A stretch of 48,774 bases of DNA from Streptosporangiaceae bacterium (GCA_025964695.1 JAOPYK010000025.1:1-48774); one strand, 5' to 3'. Positions 17,214 to 25,833 are shown, counted from the stretch's first letter. Made by a program: numbers and translations. Notes: generated by a model not told the origin, from the sequence alone.

Positions 17214-18641
17214 TCAGTGCCACCAGGCGGTGAGGGCCTCGAGATGCCGGCGCATCCGGTGCCGGGCCACGCTGTCGTCGCCGTCGAGGATCGCTTCCAT
17301 GATCCGCCGGTGTACGCGCTCGACCTCCTCGGCCGTCTCGGGGCCGGGCGCAGGATGCCGTGCCGCCGCCGTGTGCCGGTTCCACAGCTCGGTGATGATA
17401 CGCAGGAAGATGGCCAGCACGGGGTTGCCGGACAGAGCGGCGAGCTCGGTGTGGAACAGCTCGGCACCGGTGCGACCGGGCCCGGCCATGGCCGCCGCGG
17501 GCCGCAACGCGGTGCGCAGGCGCTCGGCCACCTCGGGCTCGCCGCGGCGGGCCGCCACCCGCTGCAGAGCACCGAGCTCCAGTGCCTCGCGCACCACCCG
17601 CAGGTCCTCACCGGTCACCGCCTGGTGGTCCAGGTAGAGGGCCATCGTGTCGATTCCGGCACCCGGCTCCGGCGCGGCGACGATCAGTCCGCCGCCGGGT
17701 CCGCGTCGCATCCGGGCGACCGCGTGATGCTCCAGCAGGCGCACCGCCTCCCGCAGCACCGCCCGGCTGACGCCGTGCCGGGCGAGCAGTTCCGCCTCCG
17801 AGCCGAGAACCGTGCCGACCCGCCAGCCGTCCCCGGCGATCTCGTCGTGGATGCGGGCGGCGACCAGCTCGGCGAGCCTGGCCGGGGCCTCGCCGGCAGG
17901 GTGCGGCGCCCTGGCCATCGCGCCGTATCCGGTCGAGGGCACCCGGTGGGCCGCCAGCCACTCGGCGACCTCGGTCAGGTGCGCGGTCAGCCGGGCCCGG
18001 GCCGGCCCCGGGTCACCGGCGACGACGGCATCGACGATCTCCACGTGCCCGAGCCGGGAGTCGTCCTTGACCTCCACGGCCCGGCTCGGCGAGGGGCGCG
18101 CCGTGTGGGCGTACCGGGTGGTCAGCCGGGTCAGGACGTCGATGAAGAGCCGGAGCGCGGGGTTGCCCGACAGCTCGCCGAGCAGGACGTGCAGGGCGTC
18201 CTGAGAGCGGGCCCCGGGCTCGTGCAGCCGGTCCTCCTCGTGGCGCAGCGTACGCCGCAACCGGGCGATGCCCTCCTCGGTCAGCCGGTCGGCGGCGAGG
18301 GAGGCGGCCACCGGCTCCAGCAGCAGCCGGGCGTGCGCCAGGTCCTCGACGCTGGTACCGAGGTAGTCGAGGTAGATCACCATCGCGCGGGTGGCGGGGG
18401 CGGCGTCGGGCAAGACGACGAAGAGGCCGCCGCCCGGCCCGCGGCGCATCCGCGCGACCTGGTGATGTTCCACCAGGCGTACGGCCTCGCGCAGCACCGA
18501 CCGGCTGATCCCGTACCGGTCGCGCAGCTGTGACTCGGAGCCCAGATTGTGCCCGATCGGCCAGCCGAGGCCGATGATCTCGTCCTCGATCCGCCGGGCG
18601 ACCTGGGCGGCCAGGCCGAGCCGCGCGTCGAGTGCCGTCAT
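17214..18641 (-). CDS. Single-chain tandem FCD-GntR transcriptional regulator
   Basis: 475 residues made of two complete FadR/FCD-type GntR units. Each has a winged helix with nearly identical recognition segments (GISRSVLREAVRLVEHH and GVSRAVLREAVRLLEHH, each followed by ARMRRGPGGGL) and an all-helical FCD ligand domain. The units cover about 1-235 and 250-475. Ordinary members are about 230 residues and bind as dimers, so this is a covalent pseudo-dimer. It lies 34 bases downstream of the thioesterase in the SDR-thioesterase operon. The GTATAC palindromes in this island fit sites of this family, making it a likely local master regulator. Confidence 0.88.
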   Translation of the reverse strand: MTALDARLGLAAQVARRIEDEIIGLGWPIGHNLGSESQLRDRYGISRSVLREAVRLVEHHQVARMRRGPGGGLFVVLPDAAPATRAMVIYLDYLGTSVEDLAHARLLLEPVAASLAADRLTEEGIARLRRTLRHEEDRLHEPGARSQDALHVLLGELSGNPALRLFIDVLTRLTTRYAHTARPSPSRAVEVKDDSRLGHVEIVDAVVAGDPGPARARLTAHLTEVAEWLAAHRVPSTGYGAMARAPHPAGEAPARLAELVAARIHDEIAGDGWRVGTVLGSEAELLARHGVSRAVLREAVRLLEHHAVARMRRGPGGGLIVAAPEPGAGIDTMALYLDHQAVTGEDLRVVREALELGALQRVAARRGEPEVAERLRTALRPAAAMAGPGRTGAELFHTELAALSGNPVLAIFLRIITELWNRHTAAARHPAPGPETAEEVERVHRRIMEAILDGDDSVARHRMRRHLEALTAWWH

Positions 18642-18675
18642 GACGCGGCCGCCCCCCCGGAGATGGCCCGGCTCC

Positions 18676-19605
18676 TCAGCGGGCCCGATCCCGGCGCGGC
18701 CGGATCAGCCCCTCCTGCATCACGCTGGCCACCAGCCGCCCGGAGCGGTCGAACAACGACCCTCGGCACAGGGCGCGCGCGCCTCCGGCCCACGCGCCCT
18801 CCTGCTGATAGAACAGCCAGTCGTCGGCGCGGAACCGGGCATGTGTCCACACCGCGTGATCCAGGCTGGCGAACTGCAGACCCGGGCTGCCGATGACAGT
18901 CCGGTGCGGCGGCAGCGCGGAGGCGAGCAGGAGGATGTCGGAGGCGTAGGTGAGCGCGCAGTCGTGCAGCAGCGGGGTGTCGGGCAGGCGCTCGGCCGAC
19001 CGGAACCAGAAGCGGTGGGCGGGTGCTCCCGCCTCCCCGCGCATCGTGGCGATCCGCGGCAGTTCCTCGGCGAATCGCAGGTCGAAGGGGAAGTTTCCCA
19101 GGCCGGCCGCGAACCACGCGCGTGTCGCCTCGTCGGCCTCGGCGATCGTGACCTCGGCGGGCGGCAGGTCCTCGGGCGGCGGTGCGTCCAGGTGCGGCAC
19201 CTGGTGGTCGTAGCCGTCCTCCTCCATATGGAAGGACGCCGACAGATGGAAGATCGGCTCGCCGCGCTGGAGCGCCACCGTCCGCCGGGTGGTGAAGCTG
19301 CCCCCGTCGCGGATCGGGTCGACCTGGTAGTCGATCGGCTCTGAGGAGTCGCCGGGACGCAGGAAGTAGGCGTGCAGCGAGTGGACCCGCCGCTGGTCCG
19401 GTACCGTCCGGCCCGCGGCCATCAGCGCCTGGCCCGCCACCTCACCCCCGAACACCCGGGTCGAGGAACCCCACCCAGATCGGCCCCGGAAGAGGCCGGC
19501 TCCGAGCCGTTCGAGATCGAGGATGTCGGACACTCGCGAGCGGCCCGCCGGTGGCCCGGAGGCGACCCGTCCGGCCGGTGGGTCGTCCACGGTGTGACCG
19601 CTCAC
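18676..19605 (-). CDS. TesB-type acyl-CoA thioesterase
   Basis: About 309 residues, double hot-dog TesB family. N-half: TRVFGGEVAGQALMAAGRTV and HSLHAYFLRPGD. C-half: SLDHAVWTHARFRADDW and VASVMQEGLIRP, containing the Asp and Gln triad residues. GTG 19605 overlaps the SDR stop (GTGA), so translation is coupled; another GTG at the conserved VSDILDLERLG would give a shorter form. It is the second such enzyme in the window, related to that at 10948. It probably hydrolyses an acyl-CoA intermediate or relieves CoA trapping. Confidence 0.88.
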   Translation of the reverse strand: MSGHTVDDPPAGRVASGPPAGRSRVSDILDLERLGAGLFRGRSGWGSSTRVFGGEVAGQALMAAGRTVPDQRRVHSLHAYFLRPGDSSEPIDYQVDPIRDGGSFTTRRTVALQRGEPIFHLSASFHMEEDGYDHQVPHLDAPPPEDLPPAEVTIAEADEATRAWFAAGLGNFPFDLRFAEELPRIATMRGEAGAPAHRFWFRSAERLPDTPLLHDCALTYASDILLLASALPPHRTVIGSPGLQFASLDHAVWTHARFRADDWLFYQQEGAWAGGARALCRGSLFDRSGRLVASVMQEGLIRPRRDRAR

Positions 19606-20360
19606 TTGGGGCCGAACCGCTGGCCGGCGTCGAGGCGCAGGCACTGCCCGTTGAGCATCGGGTTGTCGACGATCGCCAGGACGAGCTTGGCGTACTCCTC
19701 GGGGCGGCCCATCCGCCGGGGGAAGGCCGCATCCTTGACCAGCGCGCTCGTGGCCTCGTCCGGGATCGCGGCGGTGGCCCCGGTGGCGAACAGGCTGGGG
19801 GCGATGGCGAGCACCCGGATGCCGAGCGAACCGAGGTCGCGCGCCATGGTCAGGGACATCCCGGCGATGCCCGCCTTGGCGGCGGTGTAGGCCACCTGCC
19901 CGATCTGTCCCTCGAAGGCGGCGATCGAGGAGGTGTTGACGATGACCCCGCGCTCCTCGTCCTCCGGCTCGTTGCGGCTCATGTGCGCCGCCGCCAGTCT
20001 GCTGATGTTGAACGTGGCGACCACGTTGAGGTCGAGCACCTTGCGGAACGTGTCCAGGTCGTGCGGCCCGCTCTTGCTGAGGGTGCGCTGGGCCGTGCCG
20101 CCGCCGGCGGTGGTGACGACCACGTGCAGCCCGCCCAGACCCTCCACGGCGGCGGCCAGCGCCAGCTCGGTCTGCTCGAAGTCGGTGATGTCGCAGGGGA
20201 GGAACGAACCGGCGAACGCCCGGGCGACCTCGGCCCCGTCCGAGCCGGGCCGGTCGATCACCGCCACCTCGGCGCCGCGAGCCGCGAGCAACTCGGCTGT
20301 GGCCCGGCCCATGCCCGAGGCTCCGCCGAAGACGACCGCCTTCTTGCCCTTGATCTCCAC
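19602..20360 (-). CDS. SDR 3-hydroxyacyl-CoA dehydrogenase, HSD10-like
   Basis: About 252 residues, short-chain dehydrogenase. The NAD site is GGASGMGRATAELLAARGAE with D at the end of strand 2 (VIDRPG), indicating NAD preference. The catalytic Ser is in VNTSSIAAFEGQIGQ and the Tyr-Lys in AYTAAKAG. AFEGQIGQVAYTAAKAGI closely resembles type II 3-hydroxyacyl-CoA dehydrogenase (HSD17B10), so oxidation of a 3-hydroxyacyl-CoA or hydroxysteroid is likely. GTG 20360 follows GGGAG. It is the first gene of an operon with the thioesterase and double GntR. Confidence 0.9.
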   Translation of the reverse strand: MEIKGKKAVVFGGASGMGRATAELLAARGAEVAVIDRPGSDGAEVARAFAGSFLPCDITDFEQTELALAAAVEGLGGLHVVVTTAGGGTAQRTLSKSGPHDLDTFRKVLDLNVVATFNISRLAAAHMSRNEPEDEERGVIVNTSSIAAFEGQIGQVAYTAAKAGIAGMSLTMARDLGSLGIRVLAIAPSLFATGATAAIPDEATSALVKDAAFPRRMGRPEEYAKLVLAIVDNPMLNGQCLRLDAGQRFGPK

Positions 20361-20430
20361 GTGCTCTCCCGTTCCGTGCCGGTTGCGCGCGGCGCCTGCA
20401 CTTCGCACGCTGGCGCCGCCAGGGGTTAAT

Positions 20431-20442
20431 TCATAATACTCT
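20431..20442. promoter_or_regulatory. Degenerate GTATAC-type operator candidate
   Basis: TCATAATACTCT matches the palindrome at 8567-8578 at 8 of 12 positions. It lies in the 89-bp gap upstream of the SDR operon. It could equally be a -10 region. Confidence 0.3.
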
Positions 20443-20449
20443 ATTGCCG

Positions 20450-21592
20450 TTACCGGCTCTCCGACGCCACTGGGACGGCTCTCTCGGACTGGATAAGACC
20501 GCACAATCGCTCCCGGTGAACTACCGCGTCGCCGTAGAGCACCTCGTCGACCTTGCCCCGGCGCAGGTAGAGATGAAGATCGTGCTCCCAGGTGAAGCCG
20601 ATGCCGCCGTGCAGTTGCAGGGCCTCCCCGCCCACCTTGCTCACCGCGTCCGCCACGAACGCCTTGGCGGCACAGGCCGCGCGGCCCGCGTCCGGCAGGT
20701 CCGCGTCCGCGGCCATCGCGGCCGCGTAGGTGGCCGCCCGCGAGCCGTGCACGAGCATGGCCATCGTCGCGCACTTGTGCTTGACCGCCTGGAAGCTTCC
20801 GATAGGGCGGCCGAACTGCACCCGGGTCTTGACGTACTCGACGGTCATCTCCAGCAGCCGCCCGGCGACGCCGAGCGACTCGGCGCAGGTGAGCACGGCG
20901 GCCTGGTCGAGCAGCCGCTGGACTTCGGCCCCGCCGCCGGACAGTGCCCGCTGCGCAGGGACGCGGACTCCGTCCAGGTGCACCTCGTACAGCGCCCGGG
21001 TCAGGTCCATGACCCGCTGGCGCCGGACGGTGAGACCGGGGGCGTCCCGGTCGACCAGGTAGGAGACGGGTTCGCCGTCGAGCCGCGCCGTCACCAGCAG
21101 CCAGCGGGCGCCGCCGGCGTCCTGCACGGCGGTCTTGGTGCCCCGCAGCAGGACGTGATCTCCGTCCGGCGTCGCCGTGGTCGCGACACCCTCGGGCGTC
21201 CAGGGCGAGTGCGGCTCGGCCACCGCCCAGGCCGCCCAGGCCGACCCCGTGGCGAGCTCGGGCAGCACCTGCGCCCGCAGATCCGCGGATCCGCCGCGGG
21301 CGACGGCGTTGCCCACCACCATCGTCGGCAGGAACGGCCCGCGGGCCAGCGCCCGGCCGATCTCCTCGCCGACGATGGCCAGTTCGATCAGCCCCTGGTC
21401 CGAGCCGCCGTGCTCCTCGGGCAGCGCGAGACCGGTCCAGCCGAGCTCGGCGGCGAGTCTCCACAGCCCGGGATCGACGTCGGCGGCGTCGTCCGGCCGG
21501 CCCCGGACGTCACCGATCGGGGCCCGGTCCGCCAGCAGGTCGCGCGAGGCGTCCCGCAGCATCGCCTGCTCGTCGCTGAACTTGAAGTCCAT
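20450..21592 (-). CDS. Acyl-CoA dehydrogenase, beta-type subunit
   Basis: About 380 residues, beginning MDFKFSDEQAMLRDASRDLL. The beta-type signatures are TRVQFGRPIGSFQAVKHKCA and QLHGGIGFTWEHDLHLYLRR. No acidic residue stands at the helix-G or MCAD base positions, so it is probably the structural partner of an alpha-type enzyme. The start at 21592 is uncertain: GGTGG is five bases away, while the ATG at 21604 has no ribosome site. It is divergent from the alpha-type gene at 21800, and the pair may form one heteromer expressed from a shared control region. Confidence 0.88.
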   Translation of the reverse strand: MDFKFSDEQAMLRDASRDLLADRAPIGDVRGRPDDAADVDPGLWRLAAELGWTGLALPEEHGGSDQGLIELAIVGEEIGRALARGPFLPTMVVGNAVARGGSADLRAQVLPELATGSAWAAWAVAEPHSPWTPEGVATTATPDGDHVLLRGTKTAVQDAGGARWLLVTARLDGEPVSYLVDRDAPGLTVRRQRVMDLTRALYEVHLDGVRVPAQRALSGGGAEVQRLLDQAAVLTCAESLGVAGRLLEMTVEYVKTRVQFGRPIGSFQAVKHKCATMAMLVHGSRAATYAAAMAADADLPDAGRAACAAKAFVADAVSKVGGEALQLHGGIGFTWEHDLHLYLRRGKVDEVLYGDAVVHRERLCGLIQSERAVPVASESR

Positions 21593-21656
21593 GCTCACCA
21601 CCATCGTCGTTCGCTCGTCGTTCGCCGACGTCGTCAGACGACCTCGGGTGGATAAG

Positions 21657-21668
21657 AAAGTATCCTCA
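21657..21668. promoter_or_regulatory. GTATAC-type operator candidate in divergent promoter
   Basis: AAAGTATCCTCA matches 9 of 12 positions of the palindrome at 8567-8578. The 207-bp region 21593-21799 separates two divergent acyl-CoA dehydrogenase genes and also holds a GAAAC-CCGA-GTTTC inverted repeat at 21754-21767. Confidence 0.35.
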
Positions 21669-21799
21669 TCTCACCCTCACGGTCGAGCCTGCGCCGACCT
21701 TCTCTCATGTCAGAGAGGCTTCAAGCCGCGCGTTGATGTGGTTAGAGTAGCCTGAAACCCGAGTTTCCTGTGTGTGGCCCTCGAACGAATGGAGCGCCG

Positions 21800-22987
21800 A
21801 TGCGGCTGGAATCCCCGCCCGAGCTGGAGGCCTTCCGCATGAAGGTGCGTGCCTTCATCGCCGAGCACGCCCCCGGCAGGAAGTTCCATACGGGTGTGCG
21901 CGCTCCCGATCCCGAGCTGATGCCGGGCATCCGGGCCTGGACCGCCGCGCTCTTCGAGGCCGGCTTTCTCGGCATCGACTGGCCGCGGGAGTACGGCGGG
22001 CGGCCGGACGCGCATCCGCTGGAGGCGTTCATCGTCGCCGAGGAGCTCACTCGCGCCCGGACGTGGGAGCCGATCGGGGCCGGCGCGCTGGCGTCCGCCG
22101 CGTTGATCGAGTTTGGTTCCGCCGAGCAGCAGCGCCGTTTCCTGCCGCGCATCCGCACCGGTCAGGACATCTGGTGCCAGCTGTTCAGCGAGCCCGATGC
22201 CGGCAGCGACCTGGCCGCGCTGCAGACCAGGGCCCGGCGTGACGGCGACGAGTTCGTCGTCGACGGGCAGAAGGTGTGGACGACCAACGGGCAGTACGCC
22301 GATGTCGGCTACCTGCTCGCCCGCACCGATCCCGACGCGCGCAAGCACCGCGGCATCACCGCGTTCGCCCTCGACATGCGCACCCCGGGCATCGAAGTCC
22401 GGCCGCTCCGCGAGATCACCGGGACGACCGACTTCAACGAGGTGTTCCTCGACTCGGTGCGCATTCCGGCCGACCGGGTGATCGGCGAGGTGAACGACGG
22501 CTGGCGGGTCGCGATGAGCAGCCTCGGCCACGAGCGCTCCGGGGTGGCCGCGCACGGTGTCGGGCTGTTCCTCGCGCTGGAGGACCTGCTGGACCTGGCA
22601 TCCGGCTTCACCTCGGGTGGCCGCCCGGCGCTGGAGGACGGCGCGGTGCGGCAGACCGTGGGCGAACTCGCGGCGCGGGTGTACGTCAACGATGCGATGG
22701 TCAAACTGGGCCAGTCGCGGATGCTCAGTGGCACCGAGGACCCCGCCGACGCCCCGCTGGGAAAGATCTTCTTCAGTGAGCTCAACCTCGACCTGGCCGA
22801 GTACGGGATGAGGTTGCAGGGCACCGACGGCATTCTGGCCGAGGGCGACCCCGAGGTCGCCGCCGGGGGCTGGTGGCAGGACGCCTTCCTGTACGCCCGC
22901 GCCTACACCATCGCGGGCGGGGCCAACGAGGTACTGCGCACCGTTGTCGCCGAACGGGCCCTGGGCCTGCCGCGCGAGCCCGGCTGA
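21800..22987 (+). CDS. Acyl-CoA dehydrogenase, alpha-type
   Basis: About 395 residues. Motifs: IWCQLFSEPDAGSDLAALQT, VDGQKVWTTNGQYADVG, RKHRGITAFALDMRTPGI and AGGANEVLRTVVAERALGLP. The helix-G Glu in LGHERSGVAAHG is the likely base. ATG 21800 is preceded by GGAG at five bases; the in-frame start at 21770 has none. It is divergent from the beta-type dehydrogenase gene and convergent with the luciferase-like gene, with a GC hairpin between. Confidence 0.9.
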   Translation: MRLESPPELEAFRMKVRAFIAEHAPGRKFHTGVRAPDPELMPGIRAWTAALFEAGFLGIDWPREYGGRPDAHPLEAFIVAEELTRARTWEPIGAGALASAALIEFGSAEQQRRFLPRIRTGQDIWCQLFSEPDAGSDLAALQTRARRDGDEFVVDGQKVWTTNGQYADVGYLLARTDPDARKHRGITAFALDMRTPGIEVRPLREITGTTDFNEVFLDSVRIPADRVIGEVNDGWRVAMSSLGHERSGVAAHGVGLFLALEDLLDLASGFTSGGRPALEDGAVRQTVGELAARVYVNDAMVKLGQSRMLSGTEDPADAPLGKIFFSELNLDLAEYGMRLQGTDGILAEGDPEVAAGGWWQDAFLYARAYTIAGGANEVLRTVVAERALGLPREPG

Positions 22988-23010
22988 TCTGCTGAGCGGT
23001 CCTCTCAGGG

Positions 23011-23026
23011 CGGGCGGGACCGCCCG
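23011..23026. terminator. GC hairpin between convergent genes
   Basis: CGGGCGG and CCGCCCG are nearly adjacent, followed by further C/G runs, in the 68-bp gap between the dehydrogenase stop and the luciferase-like gene stop. This is a plausible terminator without a U tract. Confidence 0.4.
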
Positions 23027-23055
23027 GCCCCCCGGCCGGGGAGGACCATGCCCAG

Positions 23056-24048
23056 CTAGACGGCGTCGATGAGCGCCAGGCTCGCCCGCGCGTAGGCGCG
23101 CCGGCGCCGCTCGCTCACCAGGAACGACGGCGGGGCGAAATACGCCACCTCCCGGGGCAGCGCGCCCTGCCGGCGGCGCAGCGCCTCCCGGGCATCGTCG
23201 GTGGTCCCGCACACGGCGATCTCCGCCACCATCTCGTCGGTGACCGCCTCCGCCATGGCTCCGGTGTCCCCTCGGCGGAAGGCCGCGCGCAGCGCCTCGA
23301 CGGGAGCCTCCCACCCATGGTGGGCGACGAAGGGGTCGTAGGTCCTGACCGTCAGGTAGAAGGCGATCATGCGCCGGGTGTCGGCCACGGCCCGCTCGGG
23401 GGAGGAGTCGTCCACGGCAGTGATCACCCAGCCGTGCTCGGTGGGCCGCGTCCGCTCGCCCCCGGCCGCACCCTTGACGACGGCGGGCCGTACGACCTCG
23501 TCCCACCAGCTCCGGGTGAACAGGCCGTGCCCGATGACGCCGTCGGCGACCCGGCCCGCAGCGGCGGCCATCCGCCGGTTGAACGCGGCCAGCAGCACCG
23601 GGATCTCCAGGCGGCCGAGCACCGGTGCGCGCACGTCGGCCTCGACCCGGTAGAACTCGCCCTGGTAGCGGACGACCTCGCCGTTCTCCGCGTGCAGCCA
23701 TGCCCGTACGACCTCCACGAGCTCGCTCATCCGCTCCACCGGGCGGTCGGCGGGGACGCCGAACCAGTCCCGGTTGACGCGGTGCGCTCCGGAGCCGAGA
23801 CCGAGGAACAGCCGGCCGGGAGCCTGGGCGGCCAGCTGGCGCATGGCCGCGGCGTGCGCGTAGGGCGTACGGGCGAACGCGTACGCGATGGCCGGGCCCA
23901 CCAGTGCGCCCTCGGTGCCCGCGACCATCTGGGTGAGGGTCGCGTAGGCCTCGTGGTCCACGAACTCACCCGTGCAGAACGCCCGTACGCCGGCCCGCTC
24001 CGCCTCCCGCGCCACCTCTGACCCCGGCCACGGCATACCGAACCGCAT
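23056..24048 (-). CDS. Luciferase-like (LLM class, F420-type) oxidoreductase
   Basis: 330 residues, bacterial luciferase-like TIM barrel. MRFGMPWPG starts the first strand, and GRLFLGLGSGAHRVNRDWFG followed by RMSELVEVVRAWL is the standard cofactor-binding stretch of F420-dependent members. The mid-C-terminal region IPVLLAAFNRRMAAAAGRVA is also typical. The cofactor could be F420 or FMN; F420 is usual in actinomycetes. ATG 24048 follows GGGAGG. It lies just downstream of an FCD-GntR gene, with an inverted GTATACTC repeat between, so that regulator may control it. A redox step on a keto or hydroxy intermediate is possible. Confidence 0.85.
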   Translation of the reverse strand: MRFGMPWPGSEVAREAERAGVRAFCTGEFVDHEAYATLTQMVAGTEGALVGPAIAYAFARTPYAHAAAMRQLAAQAPGRLFLGLGSGAHRVNRDWFGVPADRPVERMSELVEVVRAWLHAENGEVVRYQGEFYRVEADVRAPVLGRLEIPVLLAAFNRRMAAAAGRVADGVIGHGLFTRSWWDEVVRPAVVKGAAGGERTRPTEHGWVITAVDDSSPERAVADTRRMIAFYLTVRTYDPFVAHHGWEAPVEALRAAFRRGDTGAMAEAVTDEMVAEIAVCGTTDDAREALRRRQGALPREVAYFAPPSFLVSERRRRAYARASLALIDAV

Positions 24049-24070
24049 CGAGCCTCCCGACCTAAAACCG

Positions 24071-24092
24071 TATACTCTTTTGTCGGAGTATA
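24071..24092. promoter_or_regulatory. Inverted repeat TATACTC-N8-GAGTATA
   Basis: Seven-base perfect arms (24071-24077 and 24086-24092) lie in the 51-bp gap between the GntR stop and the luciferase-like gene start. The left arm is part of GTATACTC, the half-site shared with the other operator candidates. Location and symmetry suggest a repressor site for the luciferase-like gene. Confidence 0.5.
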
Positions 24093-24099
24093 TGCCGGT

Positions 24100-24873
24100 T
24101 CAGCCGAGCAGGTCGATGACCTGGCGTTGCGCGGTCTCGGCGTTCTGCAGCAGATGGACCCGGGCCGCACGCATGTGCTCGGCCCAGTGCCGCTCGGCCG
24201 CTTCGCCGTCGCGGTTGCGCACGAGGGCGACCAAGCGCCGGTAGGAACGCAGGGCGCGCTCGTGACGTTCTTCGATGTCCGCCATGGAGCTGGGTGACTC
24301 GTTGTAGGCGATGGCGACATGCCGCGACATGATCTCGCCCAGCATGACGATCACCGTGGTGAGCGTGCGGTTGCCCGCGAGCTCGACCAGCCGCTGGTGG
24401 AAGCGGACGGTGACGGGCCCGAACGGGGCAGAGGCCGCGAAGGCCGCGGCCACCCGGTCGGCCTCGGCCTCGATGGCGTCGTGATCGGCGTCGGAGCCGG
24501 ATTCGGCGAGGATGCGGGCGGCCGGGGGCTCGATCACGGTGCGCGCGTCGTAGACGTCGCTCAGCGTGGTTCCCGACAATGTCAGCAGGAGGCCGAAGAT
24601 CGGTGCGGCGGCCTCCGGGCCGGGGATGCTGACCCGGGCACCGCCGGGCGGCCCACGTCGCACCCGGACCAGGGAATCGGCCTCCAGCAGCCGGAACGCC
24701 TCACGCAGCGTCGGCCGCGACACTCCGAACCGCTCCATCAGCTCCGGCTCGGTCGGCAGCCAGTCGCCTTCGTTCAGTTGACCGCGGACGATCTGCTGAC
24801 GGATCCGGTCGGCCACCAGGTCGGCCATCTTCTTGGGGCGGACGTGGTCCTGCTCGCCGGGTCGTGCCGTCAC
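24100..24873 (-). CDS. FCD-type GntR family transcriptional regulator
   Basis: About 257 residues. The winged helix is LPTEPELMERFGVSRPTLRE followed by AFRLLEADSLVRVRRGPPGG; the FCD domain holds the metal-type residues in RFHQRLVELAGN and in the final helices (EERHERALRSYRRLV, ERHWAEHMRAARVHL). The GTG at 24873 has GGGGAG four bases away, better than the GTG at 24885. It is on the same strand as, and upstream of, the luciferase-like gene. It probably senses an acidic or acyl metabolite and binds the inverted repeat at 24071-24092. Confidence 0.9.
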   Translation of the reverse strand: MTARPGEQDHVRPKKMADLVADRIRQQIVRGQLNEGDWLPTEPELMERFGVSRPTLREAFRLLEADSLVRVRRGPPGGARVSIPGPEAAAPIFGLLLTLSGTTLSDVYDARTVIEPPAARILAESGSDADHDAIEAEADRVAAAFAASAPFGPVTVRFHQRLVELAGNRTLTTVIVMLGEIMSRHVAIAYNESPSSMADIEERHERALRSYRRLVALVRNRDGEAAERHWAEHMRAARVHLLQNAETAQRQVIDLLG

Positions 24874-25009
24874 TTCGCTCCCCACCTCGATCGATTCAGG
24901 CCGTCGGGTGAGCCACGGCCGAGGCCCCGCCCACCGGCCGGAAATTGGTCACGAGTGTAGTTCCTGCGCGGGCCGCGCCTCCGACTTCGGCGCTCTGCGC
25001 GGGCGCCGT

Positions 25010-25783
25010 TCAGCGCAGGGTCCACTCGCGGCGGGCGACCTGGGAACGATCGATCTGGGCCCGGCCGAGCGGATTGCCGAGCTGGGTGTAGGACAGGCCG
25101 GTGCGCAGCGCCTGGGTGCGGGTGCTGTCCAGCGATTCCCAGATGGCGCGTACGGTGCCCTGGATCGCGGCGGGGGGCTTGGCAGCGATGATCTGTGCGA
25201 GCTCGGCGCCACGGTCCCAGAGCTTCTCTCGCGGCACCACTTCGGTGACCAGCCCGATCTGCAGGGCGCGCTCGGGGGAAAGGCGTTCGTCGAGGCCGAG
25301 CAGAGCGATCCGCAGGACCTCCCCGAGCGGGACCCGGCGCGCCAGCCCGATGGGTTCGAGGGCGGCCGTCAAGCCATAGCTGACGTGTGGGTCGAAGAAC
25401 GTGGCGTCGTCGGAGCAGATGACGATGTCGGACTCGTTGATCCAGTAGAAGGCGCCGCCCGCGGCCATGCCGTGCACGCAGCACACCACGGGCTTCCAGA
25501 CCTGGTTGAGCTTGGGGGACAGCCGCTCGCCGGGGTCGGCCTGAGTCCATACGTTGGGGTGCTCGTCGATGCCCTGCTTGACGTCGACGCCGGTGCAGAA
25601 GGCGCGCTCGCCGGCCGCGCGCAGCACGACCGCGTGGACGTCGTCGTCCTCACGGATGGTCTTCCAGACCAGGGAGAACTCATCGCACATGGTCTGGTTG
25701 AAGCTGTTCATCGCCTCGGGGCGGTTGAGCGTGACCGTGGCCACGTGGTCCGACACCTCATAGATCAGCGTGGTCAGGTCCAT
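25010..25783 (-). CDS. Crotonase-family protein lacking both usual catalytic Glu
   Basis: About 257 residues with a full crotonase fold (VATVTLNRPEAMNSFN, RAFCTGVDVKQG, GMAAGGAFYWINESDIVI). The two glutamates of hydratases are replaced by Y113 (GGAFYW) and H133 (FFDPHVSYG), exactly 20 residues apart. It may therefore catalyse isomerisation, C-C cleavage or another reaction rather than simple hydration. ATG 25783 follows GGAG at six bases; the frame upstream of it crosses the operator and is not coding. It is downstream of the SDR and aldehyde dehydrogenase genes, but has its own promoter-like gap. Confidence 0.88.
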   Translation of the reverse strand: MDLTTLIYEVSDHVATVTLNRPEAMNSFNQTMCDEFSLVWKTIREDDDVHAVVLRAAGERAFCTGVDVKQGIDEHPNVWTQADPGERLSPKLNQVWKPVVCCVHGMAAGGAFYWINESDIVICSDDATFFDPHVSYGLTAALEPIGLARRVPLGEVLRIALLGLDERLSPERALQIGLVTEVVPREKLWDRGAELAQIIAAKPPAAIQGTVRAIWESLDSTRTQALRTGLSYTQLGNPLGRAQIDRSQVARREWTLR

Positions 25784-25833
25784 CTGGTGCTCCGTCCGGC
25801 CGTCCCGGTCCCGTTCCGGGACGGCCAAGCATA

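Noticed and set aside
21710-23701. A 663-codon minus-strand frame spanning the dehydrogenase, the hairpin and part of the luciferase-like gene
   Set aside because: It crosses a convergent gene junction and a terminator, and its translation is antisense-like; the real genes have motifs and ribosome sites.
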